This document shows, one piece after another, positions 1 through 10,254 of a stretch of 64,000 nt of DNA (the first letter of the stretch is position 1; every line of letters begins with the position of its first letter). Under the pieces are notes generated by a model, which was not told where the DNA came from, did no database searches, and saw only the letters and a program-made list of their open reading frames with translations. Source of the stretch: Diospyros lotus (lineage: Eukaryota > Streptophyta > Magnoliopsida > Ericales > Ebenaceae). The position numbers and the translations under genes are program-made. The stretch spans positions 25,888,366 to 25,952,365 of the forward strand of contig NC_068351.1 in NCBI RefSeq assembly GCF_014633365.1, given 5' to 3'.

Positions 1-1246
1 TTTACATATAAGAACACTAAATAAAGAAAAGAAGAATGCACTTACTTGATTTCTTTCTCTTCTTCTTCTTCCTTTCCTCTCATCTCTTCTTTCTTTCATT
101 CTCTCAACAAATGGCCAAAGGGAGACAAGTCTTCCACACTTGCCATTTTATACTACCCTTTCCCATTTTCAAGATTGGATCTCCACCATTCATTAAAAGC
201 ACAATCCATGTGCTTAAGGAGAATCAAATCTCCACCATTCATTTTAAATAAACTAGCCTTCTCTCTTGAAGAAAACACAAGAAAGCACAATTCCTATGCT
301 CCTTTCTTGATTAATCTCATCCATTGGATCATTTGGCCTTTTCAAGACTTAATCTCCACCATTTAAAGAAAGCACACTTTTAATAGGTTGGCAATCCATA
401 CCATTTCCTCTCTTTAAACCCCCACCATTGGATTTATTCTCTATTTCAAGAATACATCTCATCCATTAGATCTCTTGAATTTCCTATTTATTTCCCATTT
501 AATTAAATAAGACTATTTTCATAACCATCACACTTGAGAGACATAATTAATTTCTTTCCCATTTAATTTAATGGGACTAATTTCCACCATCACATGAGAG
601 ACCACTTTGAAAGACATAAATGCTTTCTTTCTCATTTAAATAAATCCCATATTTTTCAAATATTTATGGGAGACTAATTTAATTTTCTTTTTGGATTTTC
701 TTATAATCCAACCCATCATGCCTCTCTTTAAATGCTTGAAAGACTAAACTAATTTTTTTTTGCATTTAATTTAATCTCTCCATTTAACTTGGACCACAAA
801 ATGCCAAGTGTCATTACAAGACACTAACCTTGGCTTCCAAGTTCTAATCTCCTCCATCCATGTGGCATTACCACATTAATTCACCAATTTAGGGAAAACA
901 TAATTATTTTCTCAAATAATAGAACATCCACCATTTTCCCAATATTCCATAATTAAATTCTTTTATGGAATTAAATTCCAAAATACTCTTTGTGAATTTA
1001 TTAATCCCATATATCTCCACATAAATACCAAATTGGAATTTTATTCACTTACACACCTAATTCCACATATGAATTATTTTTAATTTATCAAAATACCCTT
1101 TATTGGACTTCTCTATCCAAATTACCAAAATACCCTTCTCATTGGCACTCTCAATCTCAAGGATCCATCACATTCTCAAGGGTATTTTTGAAAGTTTTCT
1201 TACTTCCTTTCCTATTCTCTTAACACCGGTTACACCGGGTGTTACA
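1..1246 (-). mobile_element. Gypsy-type LTR, 5' portion, cut by the window edge
   Basis: Read on the minus strand this begins TGTAACACCCGG at 1246, a typical chromovirus LTR start, and runs out of the window at base 1. Bases 1 to about 285 match 57936-58220 in inverted orientation with only a handful of differences, so both are the same LTR family. Together the two copies suggest a full LTR of about 2.6 kb. A purine-rich tract on the sense strand lies at about 48-110. CTCCACCATT recurs near 179, 229 and 353. The LTR appears inserted in the Copia LTR stub to its right, because the next five bases (ATATG) match the uninterrupted copy near 17543. Short reading frames here are not credible genes. 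Confidence 0.7.
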
Positions 1247-1354
1247 ATATGACTGAAAATATATTTTATTATATTTGCAAGACTTAGATTATTAGTCTCA
1301 TATACAACTGCTAGATGTCATCTAAATCCAGCATTAAAGGCATGAACACTAACA
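1247..1354 (-). mobile_element. Copia LTR terminal fragment
   Basis: This piece matches the right-hand end of the larger Copia LTR at about 17540-17658 (shared AAAATATATTTTATTATATTTG core and the ACTAACA end). On the minus strand it starts TGTTAGT. It is the outermost part of an LTR into which the Gypsy LTR at 1-1246 inserted; the rest lies left of the window. The next ~120 bases, to 1474, hold nothing I recognise. Confidence 0.6.
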
Positions 1355-1482
1355 ATTAAAACCTAGATCTACTAAAATATGATTGTTGGATCCTTTTGAT
1401 TTTCAGGTATGAGGATCATTGAGCCAAGGCTAATCTGATGGTCAATTCAAATCATAGGAATCTACTCTGGGCAATGGCCAAC

Positions 1483-2271
1483 TAGGAGTGTTCAAAAAAA
1501 TCGTTGGACCGCGGTTTCCGGCCGAACCGAACCGGCCGGTTTTTCGAATGTGTGGTTCGATTCGGTTTGGAAATCTACCAAATCGCGCGGTTTGCGGTTT
1601 GGCAGACCGGTGGTTCGGTTTAAAACCGAACCGCCCGAGTATATATATAATATATAAATTAAAAAAATATAAAATATAAAATGGCTAGGGCGGGCGTCAT
1701 CGGCCTCCTTCCTTCCTCTCATCTTTCTTGTCCTCTCCACCGTCGTTTTCATGGCCTTTCTCGAGGCTGCTTTCTTGCGGCTCGTTGCCTTGCTTCGGGC
1801 TCTCCAGATGACGCTTCACTTGCTCCTCCTCTCTGCCTGCATCTTCCGACGAACTCTTCTCCCTCGGGTCGCCGCCGGCGTTGCCTCTGTTCTTCTCGGC
1901 TCTCAACTTCAGCACTTGTAGAAGCTCGTTCGCTGCCTTCTCCTTGCTCCGCCGGTTCTTGATCAGGACCTCGTTGATGTCCACCGGAGTCATCCGCGCC
2001 TCGCCTACCACTTCTTCCAACTCCGTTAACAGCCGCTCGTCCAAGTTGCCGTCACCCAACCCTAGGTAATTCTTCAGCAGAATCTTCGCCAAATGGATAA
2101 CATTTGAACCCGCGGAAACCGAACCGAACCAAACCGCAAACTGCGGTTTGGTTCGGTTCGATTTTCAGCACCAAACCAAACCGATCGATTTGATTTGGTA
2201 CAAAACCGACTTTGCGATTTGGTATTTTAAACCGGTTTAAAACCGGCCAAAGCGAACCATGAACACCCCTA
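1483..2271. mobile_element. hAT-like non-autonomous element carrying a host gene fragment
   Basis: The ends are imperfect inverted repeats: TAGGAGTGTTCA on the left and, read inward from the right, TAGGGGTGTTCA. They are flanked by an exact 8-bp duplication, TGGCCAAC, at 1475-1482 and 2272-2279. An 8-bp duplication with these ends is characteristic of hAT transposons. Subterminal regions are packed with GGTTCGGTTT-type repeats on both strands, plausible transposase-binding sites. There is no transposase. The GC-rich interior is unlike the flanks and holds an AAA-ATPase gene fragment, listed separately. Length 789 bp. Confidence 0.85.
1697..2092 (-). pseudogene. Captured C-terminal fragment of an AAA-ATPase (BCS1/ASD-like family)
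   Basis: An open 131-codon minus-strand frame lies wholly inside the hAT-like element. Near its start it has LLKNYLGL, then an acidic helix, then EARMTPVDINEVLI. This matches the C-terminal part of plant AAA-ATPases of the mitochondrial-BCS1-like/ASD family, which normally reads like KNYLG...MTPADVAENL after the ATPase core. The end is Lys/Glu/Arg-rich, as in that family. The Walker A/B ATPase core is absent, so no ATPase activity is possible. It is best explained as an exon fragment picked up by the transposon. The frame is open and GC-rich, implying fairly recent capture or low decay. The opposite-strand frame at 1681-1962 is a shadow. Family assignment is from memory of the motif, not a search. 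Confidence 0.75.
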
Positions 2272-2279
2272 TGGCCAAC

Positions 2280-3039
2280 AACATTTTTTTAGAAATGAGT
2301 TTTGATAATAAAATTAATTTTAGATCTATAACAAATCAACCGTTGGATCAAACTCATTTTTTGATATATGATTGCGGTTAAGGGAATTTGATGATCAGTT
2401 CTGATCATTTGAATCACTGACCAATTGGGTGGCCGACAACGACAATAAAGCCAAAAATTAGCTATGTTTGTTAGATTATTTTTGGGTTTGTTCAGTTTAT
2501 TCAGTTAGTTCAATTTTTACAATTTTTGTTTGGCTTTTCAATTTTCAGTTTGTTTGGTTTTTTAGTTTGTTCAATTGGTTCAATTGGGTTTTGTATTTGT
2601 ACAGTAATTTGATTTTTTGGTTATTAAATTTCAATTGATTCAATAACAAAATTGATCGTTTGTACATTCTTAATCTTAAAAATTGCGCCTTGAAAGTCTT
2701 TCAATGACCTCGACGGGCTGCTTCCATGGGCTTCTTCCTTTTTGGCCTTGCGCCCACCTCTTTGAAGAGATTAGATGATTTAATTGGTTACATTTTTATA
2801 ACATATACTCGTTGAAAAAGGGAGAGCTAAGTTAACAGAAATGATTTGACAATAGAAAACAAACAGAATTAGTAAGATGATTCGCTCTTTTCGCGGGAAG
2901 GAAAGAAAGCAAGAACAAATAAGCTATTGTATCGCCTTACATTTGAGGACACGTTACCGAAATCTCCGGCCATCCATCTAATCTCCGGCAAGACATAAGA
3001 GACGTATCACCCAGCAACCAACGCCAAGTTCCTTCCATC
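2280..3039. other. Upstream region of the C2-domain gene, with a degenerate low-complexity patch
   Basis: About 2465-2675 is a T-rich patch with repeated GTTCAATTGG and TTTGTTTGG words, ending GATCGTTTGTACATTC. It could be a decayed hAT-like MITE, but no clear ends or duplication were found. The remainder up to the CT repeat is ordinary, moderately GC-rich promoter-like sequence. One ACGT core (ACACGTTA) lies near 2950; I do not claim it is functional. Confidence 0.4.
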
Positions 3040-3066
3040 ATCTCTCTCTCTCTCTCTCTCTCTCTA
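3040..3066 (+). repeat. CT microsatellite upstream of the C2-domain gene
   Basis: A (TC)n run of about 13 units lies some 230 bp before the start codon. CT-rich stretches are common in core promoters and 5' leaders of plant genes, so this may mark the leader. No convincing TATA box was picked out. Confidence 0.6.
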
Positions 3067-3292
3067 TCACTCTCATATGTAATGTTTCTCTCTGATGCGA
3101 GGCAAGTTAATTAATAAAGAATGAAGGGTGGGACGAACTTGTTAACGCAATGACCTGCGCAAGGGAAGGCGAATAATGTTTTTTTGTTTTTCTTTTTTAC
3201 AGATTATTAATAGGAATAAATAAATAAAATTGGGAAGATCGTCGAGGTGGTTGACTGGGCCAGCCAGAATCTGTTACTGCTGCTTCTCCGCA

Positions 3293-3403
3293 ATGGAAAA
3301 TTTCTTGGGTCTCCTCAGAGTTCACGTCAAGTGCGGCGTCAACCTGGCCGTGCGCGATGTATCTAGCAGCGATCCCTATGTCGTTATCAAGATGGGTAAA
3401 CAG
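3293..3403 (+). CDS. Exon 1 of a plant C2-domain (CAR-type) protein
   Basis: This exon encodes 37 residues starting MENFLGLLRV and ending MGKQ. It matches the N-terminus of plant small C2-domain proteins (C2-domain ABA-related, CAR), which bind Ca2+ and phospholipid and bring ABA receptors and other partners to the plasma membrane. The Ca2+-loop acidic residues are visible in RDVSSSDPY (Asp22 and Asp27). The ATG at 3293 is chosen because family members start MEN(L/F)LGLLR; the frame upstream has only a TTG. The exon ends CAG/GTATGC, a good donor at phase 0, and joins exon 2 at 27540 in frame. No stop or frameshift is present, so the exon looks intact despite the huge intron. Which CAR paralogue it is cannot be told from this piece. 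Confidence 0.85.
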
Positions 3404-4281
3404 GTATGCCGTGCGCGATTCCCATGTCCGCTCTCCCTACATACATTGCTTTTTGCCTGTGTTTCTTTGCTTCTCATTCTGCGTTGACATTTTCTATGCA
3501 ATTTGATCCTTTGTTTTCATCATCTTGCTCTTTACTTTTTTTTGGGTTGCTTTCTCTCTGGTTGATTTGCTTCACCTAATCATTTCCTGTAGGCCTTGCT
3601 CTCTTAATACTTTATTTATTTATTGCTTAATTGTATTTGTTGATTCCCTTCTTGATAACTAGCTAGGTTAATCCACGATTCCCCTGGGAGCACATATCCT
3701 TCTTTTTAATTTGTATCAACCGAACAGGAAAGAAGACGTTCTCTCCTTCCTGCTATTTTGGGTTAATTTCCTTTTGTTTGTTGATTATTATTTAGCTGCC
3801 CGCAATTGTATTATGTCATGATTTTAACTGCTTCATGATGTATGGAATGATGGTTGTGGACGTAAATGCCCTCAAAACTCTTTTTTGATAGAAAGTTCTA
3901 TTATTTATTTATTTATTATATGATAATCATATTTGTACTTAACCGGAAGGATTATGAAAATTTTTATTGCCAACTCCTATAAAATTACGTGCATATTTTT
4001 CTTTTCAAAGTAAAATTATATTAACACCGCAGCTGGCTAGTCATATACATTACAAATTAAAGAATTTGAGGGCAACAAACCCCCCAAGAATCTACCAAAA
4101 AACAAAATGCAACAACCACAATACTTAATCGATCTTGATACAGACCAAAAGGAAAAATAATTCAAAGGCAACAAATTTTGGTAGTTCAACCATAAACTGA
4201 GACATCACAAAATATATAGACCCATATCTTCAATTAAACTTATAAGGCACATAATCCAATGAATTGTCGACAACCATCCAG

Positions 4282-4467
4282 CTATGTTGCACGGAAACGA
4301 AATGGGAAACGTTTTCGATAGGAAATGAAAACATGGAAACGGACGTTCTTTTAAAAAAAATAAACATAAATAGGGTCCGAAACGGGAATAGAAAACATTT
4401 CGAAAACGTTTCTGAAATAAAAAAATGACTCTTATGAGGTGTTTTCGTGTAACATAATTAACATAGT
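4282..4467. mobile_element. MITE with a 7-bp target duplication
   Basis: The left end CTATGTTGCACGGAAAC pairs, as an inverted repeat with a short gap, with the right end GTTTTCGTGTAACATA...CATAGT. Exact CATCCAG copies flank it at 4275-4281 and 4468-4474. Length is 186 bp, with no coding capacity. The interior repeats AAACGTTTC-like palindromes. The duplication length suggests hAT-type mobilisation, but the family is not certain. Confidence 0.65.
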
Positions 4468-4580
4468 CATCCAGTGAGGAGGTACCTTACATTCTAATAA
4501 GCAATCCCTTCAGCCAAGTAAAATTCAATCTAAAAGCCATGGGCCATACTCTAGGAAGTGGCGCTATTTTGTATCAGTAT

Positions 4581-4721
4581 TGTTATTTATTTAGATCGGA
4601 GGTGGATGCCTAATTTAGTTAATATATTTTTATTGAAAATCTGCACACTTGTATTTTTTTATTTTTTAACGAAAATGTGTCAATTAGACTGAAGATATAT
4701 TTTCAATCTAGATAAATAACA
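4581..4721. mobile_element. Possible small MITE (inverted-repeat ends)
   Basis: TGTTATTTATTTAGATCGG at the left is mirrored by CAATCTAGATAAATAACA at the right, giving an AT-rich hairpin of about 140 bp. No clean target duplication was found, so this is tentative. Confidence 0.4.
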
Positions 4722-5427
4722 TTATTTATTTATATAAATTTAAAATCCCTAAAAAGAATGGATAAAGACTATTTAAGGTCAACCCGTTCTCTGTGAGAGG
4801 CCTTGATAACAAAGTAGTCATTTTGCTTAATAGCTTATATAGGAACACATAGGGATTGATATTGGAGAAAAAGGAAACAAACTTGCAGAGTCAAATAACT
4901 CACAATAAGCATGAGCTTCCTTAAAACTAACTGTTGGACATGAAATCCAATAGCTAACTTAGATTTATAATAATATATCCAGCCTTTATCCCATTATGTG
5001 GAGTTGGTTACATGAATTCTAAATTTTTATATATTTTTATCTTTTGTCATATTTTTATTTAGATTTATACATTTCATATCAAATTTTAATATCTCTCCCA
5101 AAATCTTCTTGGATCTGTCTCTATTTCTTTTTTTGACTAATTGTTTCATTTCACCAACTCTCCTTACAGGAGAGTCTATTGATCTTCTTCTCACATGACC
5201 AAATCATCTTAGTCTAATCTCTATCATATTCTCCTCGATTGACACTACTCTAACTAACTTCATTTCTAATTTTATATTTTCTTGTATGGCCGCACATTCA
5301 TCTTAGCATTCTTATCTCCGTTACACTCGTCTTTTGCTCATGCTGGTATTTAACTGTCCAACATTATAAGGCATACAACAAAACTGGTCTTATAACTGTC
5401 CTGTCCTATAGAATTTTCCTTTTAGTT

Positions 5428-6560
5428 TTAATGGGATTTACTATCACATAACACTCTCGATGCATTTCTCCATTTTAGCCAACCTGCCTTAATTCTATGC
5501 GTGACATCCTTGTGCATTTCTCCATCTTTTTGAATCACTGATCCCAAATATAAAAAATGGTATATTCTTTGTATGATTTGATTTTTCAATTTTATTATAG
5601 CATCGTCTACTTTTGCATTCTTACTAAATTTACATTCCATATATTTTGTTTTCCTTCTACTTAATTTAAATCCCTTATATTATAAATTGTTTCTCCACAA
5701 CTCAAGCTTAGTGTTCACTCCCTCTTTTGTTTGATCCACCAACACTATGTCATTTGCAAATAGCATACACCATGGCACCTCTGTCTGAATGTGTTTAGTG
5801 AGTTCATCCATTACTAAAGAAAATAAGTATGGACTTAGTGCAAAATCTTGATGCAATCCCAATGTAATTTTAAACGGTTCAATATCCCTTTTGCATGTTC
5901 TGACCCTTATCTCTGCATTATGATACATGTCCTTAAGGGCTTGTATATAGGTTATTCAAACTCATTTCTTCTCTAAAATCCTCTATAATACTTCTCTAAG
6001 GACCATATCATAGGCATTTTCTAGATCTATAAACACCATATGCAAGTCCTTCCGATGATCCTGATACCTTCCATTAGGCGCCTCAATAGGTACATAGCTT
6101 CCATTGTTGACTTACCAGGCATAAGACTAAACTGATTTTTCGAGACGTTTGTTTCTTTTTTGAGCCTCTACTCTGTTACTCTCTCCCAGAGTTTCATGGT
6201 ATGGCTCATTAACTTAATTCCTCTGTAATTTTCATAGTTTTGAACATCTCCTTTGTTCTTGTATATAGGAACCAAATTACTCTTCCTTTACTCATCTGGC
6301 ATCTTTTTTTATTTAAGGATCGCGTTAAATAATTTCGTTAACTAGGGGATGTCTTCTTCTCCCATGTATTTCCATGCTTCTATTGGTATATTATCTGGTC
6401 TCACCGCCTTATGATTTTTTATCTTTTTTAATACTTGCCTTATTTCTTTTAAACTTATGCGCCGATAAAATGTATAGCTCACATTTCATTCGGAGTTACT
6501 AAGATGTCCCAACCTAACTCTTGTATCCCCACCATCATTGAATAATTTTGTGAAATACTC
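5428..6560 (-). pseudogene. RTE LINE reverse transcriptase, broken
   Basis: Minus-strand pieces match RTE-clade reverse transcriptase: a DLHMVF.DLE-like block near 6030, then the LHQDFALSPYLFSLVMDEL block (5680-5928). The catalytic FADD position reads MLFANDIVLVD, with an Asn where the first Asp is expected. Downstream is YLGSVIQKDGE...HRIKAGWLKWRNASRVLCD (5428-5640), a signature of the RTE/BovB lineage. Several stops and frame changes separate the blocks, so it cannot be translated as one protein. Confidence 0.75.
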
Positions 6561-7213
6561 ATTCCATCTCTCCTTAATCGCTCCCTCATTCACTAATACA
6601 TTTTGGTTTTCATATTTAATGCATTTCACTTGGTTTAGATCCCTTGTTTTTTTTTTCTCTTACTTTAGCTAATTTTTATATATATATATATATATATATC
6701 CCTTTCTCCATCATTTGTATCAAGTCATTTATATAAATTCTCATATGCTTTTGATCTTGCTTCACTAACAGCTCTTTTGCTACATTTTTCACTTCTTTAT
6801 AATTTTTTAGATTTTCTTCATTGCTGCACTAATATACCGCCTTATAGCAAGTTTTCTTATTTCTAATTTTCAATTGTACCTTTTCATTCCACCACAAGAC
6901 TCCTTAAGGTTTGGGGCCTTACCGTTTGTCTCTCAAAGTACTACCTTTGTCGTGCTTCTTAGAGCAGTAGCCATTTCCCTCCACATTTGGTTTGCCTGTC
7001 CTTCTCCATTCCATTTCCTTCTACCCCTTAATTTTCATTGAAGATTAATTGTTTCTCCCCTTTTAAATCCCACCACCTAATTCTTGAATTTTGTTTTATG
7101 TGATTTTTTCTCTTCTAATTTCTTACTTGGACGTCAAGTACCAAAAGTCTATGTTAAGTAATTAAACACTCCATCGATATCACCTTAATTACATTCCAAC
7201 ATACCTGATCCTC

Positions 7214-7531
7214 TTATCTCATGAGGAAGTAATCTATTTGGGTGCTTGATGTGACATTTTTATATGTGATTAAGTGTTTGTCCCATTTTTTGAACTTAGT
7301 ATTGGTTATGATGAGCCCATATGCCATAGAAAAATCTAGAATAGACTTATCCTCATTATTAATTTTCCTGCATCCATACCCTCCATATACCTCTCTATAG
7401 TCATTTCTGTCTCTACCCACATGACCATTTAAGTCACCTCCTATAATCACTTTCTCTTCTCTTGGTATCATTTGTATGAGTCCCTCCAGGTCCTCCCAGA
7501 ATTTTATTTTTATCTCCTTACCTAGCCTCAC
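7214..7531 (-). pseudogene. RTE LINE apurinic-type endonuclease fragment
   Basis: A 105-codon minus-strand frame contains IIGGDLNGHVGRD and, near the end, STQIDYFLMR. These are endonuclease/exonuclease/phosphatase motifs (GDxN and the SxxIDYxL-type C-terminal block) of LINE endonucleases, which nick target DNA to prime reverse transcription. The N-terminal part continues rightward but is interrupted by the hAT-like insertion at 7829. Decay elsewhere means the element is dead. Confidence 0.75.
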
Positions 7532-7828
7532 TCATGGTGCATATGTACTAAAGATATTCATAGTCATTCTTCATAGACTAACCTTCACCATAATAATCCT
7601 ATCCCCTATTCTCTTTACATCCACTACCTCATCTACTAAGCTTTTATCCATAATAATCCCACTCCATTTTTCGCTCGATCATTTCCTATGTACCATATTT
7701 TATATCTAGTTTCTTATAAAGTTTTTGTTTTTTTCCCTACCCATCTCGTCTCTTGAAGGCACATAATATTAATCTTTCTCCTAATCATCACATCTACCAC
7801 TTCCATAGCTTTGCCTATTAATGTTCCT

Positions 7829-8384
7829 TAGGGGAGAGCATTCGGTTATAACCGAACAAACTGATAATTTTTTTACCAACCGAACCGAACCGATCATAGC
7901 CCACTAACCGAGCCGAACCGAATCGATAGGATATACTAACTGAAAAATTGAAACCGAAATAACTGGTATAAGCGAACTTCACTAAAACTTACCGAATGGG
8001 CGAGCATGATAGGAGGGAGAGAGATGCAGCTGGGGCGGTGTCGGCCTTTACATAGGACGGAAACGAAACGCCGAAGACAAAGACGAATGGTCAGCCCTTC
8101 GCTGGGCCAGAGGCCCAAATGACCCTTTATCTTTGACTGTCATGTGGCCATAAGATAGAGAGATAAAGAGACTATAGTGAGCAGGCGGGAGGGGATCGAC
8201 GGTCATGAGGCGACGAAGGTGAGGTAGTGATAATGAGATCAAGATCAAGAGAGAGAGAGAGAGAGGGGAGGGGTCTTGAGAATGAGAACTGAGAGACTGC
8301 ACAGGCAGGAGGGAAGCGATGGACAAGTGGTGAGGCTGGAGTGAGGGGGCGACGGACCGATTGGCACGCGCGCGTGCGCGCGCG

Positions 8385-8418
<34 letters not shown>

Positions 8419-8823
8419 GGGGAGTTCGACATCGTGAGGCTAAGAGGTTTAGGGAGAGGGAGAGAGAAGTTTGGGGGGTGGGTGGAACCAGAGACTTTCT
8501 GGAAGAGAGTGTCAGGGGGTCACATGGGGGGGCGGCATGAGGGAGAGAGAGAAAAGTTTGTGTGTGTGTGTGGCCTGTGGGGGTTGGGGGGTGAAACCGT
8601 GGGCAGTAAACCGCCTGTAGGGGTGGGGAGGGTGAAACCGTGGGCAGTAAACCATTGGTAGGAAAAAACAATGGGCGGTGGAGGAGAATTCGGTTATTTT
8701 GGTTAACCGAAATATCCAAAATTTTTTATAAATATAACCGAACAGGTTTTTAGCTACTTAATTAACTGAACCGAACCGATCGGTTTGGTCGGTTTGGTTG
8801 AACCGAAAAAATGCACACCCCTA
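7829..8823. mobile_element. hAT-like non-autonomous element inserted in the LINE
   Basis: Left end TAGGGGAGAGCATTCGGTT and right end, read inward, TAGGGGTGTGCATTTTTTCG. Exact 8-bp duplications ATGTTCCT flank it at 7821-7828 and 8824-8831. Subterminal CCGAACCGAAC repeats resemble those of the element at 1483-2271, so both belong to the same broad group. There is no transposase. The interior is GC-rich with AG/GT/CG simple repeats; its long minus-strand frame (8048-8719) is Ser/Leu/Pro low complexity and not credible as a gene. The origin of the interior is unknown. Confidence 0.85.
8365..8415. repeat. Alternating CG/TG block fused to a GA microsatellite
   Basis: CACGCGCGCGTGCGCGCGCG is followed by about 15 GA units. 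Alternating purine-pyrimidine CG is Z-DNA prone and the GA run can form triplex. It sits in the centre of the hAT-like element. Confidence 0.7.
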
Positions 8824-9270
8824 ATGTTCCTATGTTCCATGACCCAATCCTTAATCTATGATTTTGATTTTGGTTTTGGCTTTGACTTTGAATTTAATTT
8901 TGATTTTATTTTTGATTTTGGCTTTGATTTTGGACTAGCTTCTTTACCTGTATCTATCCAAGAAAATGCGAGGACCCTTACTCATTTGTCACTACATCCG
9001 GGCGCCGATGCAGCGGTCGTAGTTCACTTGACACTACACACGGACAGTGTAGCATGTCGCTATAAAAGGTTACACCCCAACGATTTTTCATAGTTTGTCT
9101 AGAGTTCATGTTTTGGATCCAACTAGGTTTTACATTAGTTGTCGATTACCTAACACAACCCTCTTCTTTTATTCGGGCTTGAGACCGACAATGGATAACA
9201 TCCCTAGATGGAGTTTAATAGCCAACATAGATTTGTCCATATTAAATCTTGGGAAAGGTGGATCCAATAG
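8824..9270 (-). mobile_element. RTE LINE, 5' remainder beyond the hAT insertion
   Basis: This continues the LINE after the ATGTTCCT duplication. It contains a GATTTTGATTTTGG-type degenerate repeat at about 8858-8935 and then sequence that could be the LINE 5' untranslated region. The right boundary is approximate. Confidence 0.45.
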
Positions 9271-10250
9271 ATCAATCCCCAGATCCAAATGAGGTGACAC
9301 ACAATCATGGAGAGGTATTGTATAGAGGTTGTCATTGCAACCCCATCAATGAGTGCAAGTGTGGACTTCGACAAAGATAGACGATGATGATGAGCGCTAG
9401 ACCAAACTCCCCTCCAACAACTTGATTCGCCAATTGTGTGGAGTAGGGTTGTGGCAGTAAGTTGGTAGCAGCAGGATCTAGCTCCCCCGACCGGTGAGGA
9501 CTAGAACTGGCCTAAAAAGCGCTGATGACTATTGGTGGATCTCAAGGGTGAGCAATGTCAATGACCAAAAACTAGTGGAGACGCAGTGATGGCAACTTAT
9601 TTCGGCAACAACAGAGGGGCCATAGGCATGTTATTTTGAAAGTAGGACTATTGACATTCTTACTTGATATCGAGTGCCATATAAAGGAACCTACTCTTTT
9701 TGTGAATTTGGGGCTACATAATAACGTATAAAGTGGCATTCTTAGTGCATGATACTCGTCAGGATTAAGGGTGGTCATTTCTTATTCAATTTTACTCTTG
9801 CTTGCACAAAACAAAGTTGTTCGGACAATTCAAACTCATGACATGTTAGTCTCACAATGTAAAAAGTGCCCACAAGATAGTCACTAGAATTTACAACTTG
9901 CTTTGTTAAGCCATTGACATAATAGAATTTACAAGAAGGTAATTATAGGCAAAGGGTGCTCACAAGGGGCAAAGACCCCATGAATCACCGGGTGCTTAGT
10001 GCTAAAAAAGTACTTGCCTGTATGAACTAATACGTCTTTTATAAAAGAGTAATATTATGTGCTACATTTTCGTTAGAGGAGATGATAGACAAAGAAGAAA
10101 ATAGTACATGGTCTCCTTAACTTCCTCCAATAAGGAAGCACCATATGACTGACTCCTAGCATTATTCTTTACAAAAATATGTGTGTGCGCGTGCGCACAT
10201 CCATGCACATGCACGTAAAATAATAAAATTGTGAATAAAAATAAAGACTA
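9271..10250. other. Intron sequence, nothing recognised
   Basis: Mixed-composition sequence without a credible gene. The short minus-strand frame at 9572-9778 has no recognised motif. A small GTGTGCGCGTGCGCAC alternating run lies near 10182-10200. Confidence 0.4.
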
Positions 10251-10254
10251 AAAT

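Larger units (their letters stand above)
4975..7828 (-). mobile_element. RTE-clade LINE, 3' and middle part, decayed
   Basis: This non-LTR retrotransposon reads right to left. Endonuclease motifs lie at 7214-7531, reverse-transcriptase motifs at about 5428-6560, and an RTE-like 3' end near 4975-5030 that mentions GGGATAAAGGCT on the minus strand. The frame is broken by many stops and shifts. A (TA)n run at about 6674-6699 lies inside. The element is split at 7829 by a hAT-like transposon and resumes at 8824. It is antisense to the C2-domain gene. Confidence 0.75.

Noticed and set aside
1681..1962. Plus-strand frame opposite the AAA-ATPase fragment
   Set aside because: It overlaps the minus-strand frame that carries family motifs; its own sequence is Ser/Pro low complexity.
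3230..3292. In-frame extension upstream of exon 1 (TTG start)
   Set aside because: It starts with TTG, has no family similarity, and the ATG at 3293 gives the canonical MENFLGLLR start.
8048..8719. 223-codon minus-strand frame in the hAT-like element
   Set aside because: Ser/Leu/Pro/Arg repeats created by GA and GC runs; no domain and it runs into the transposon end.
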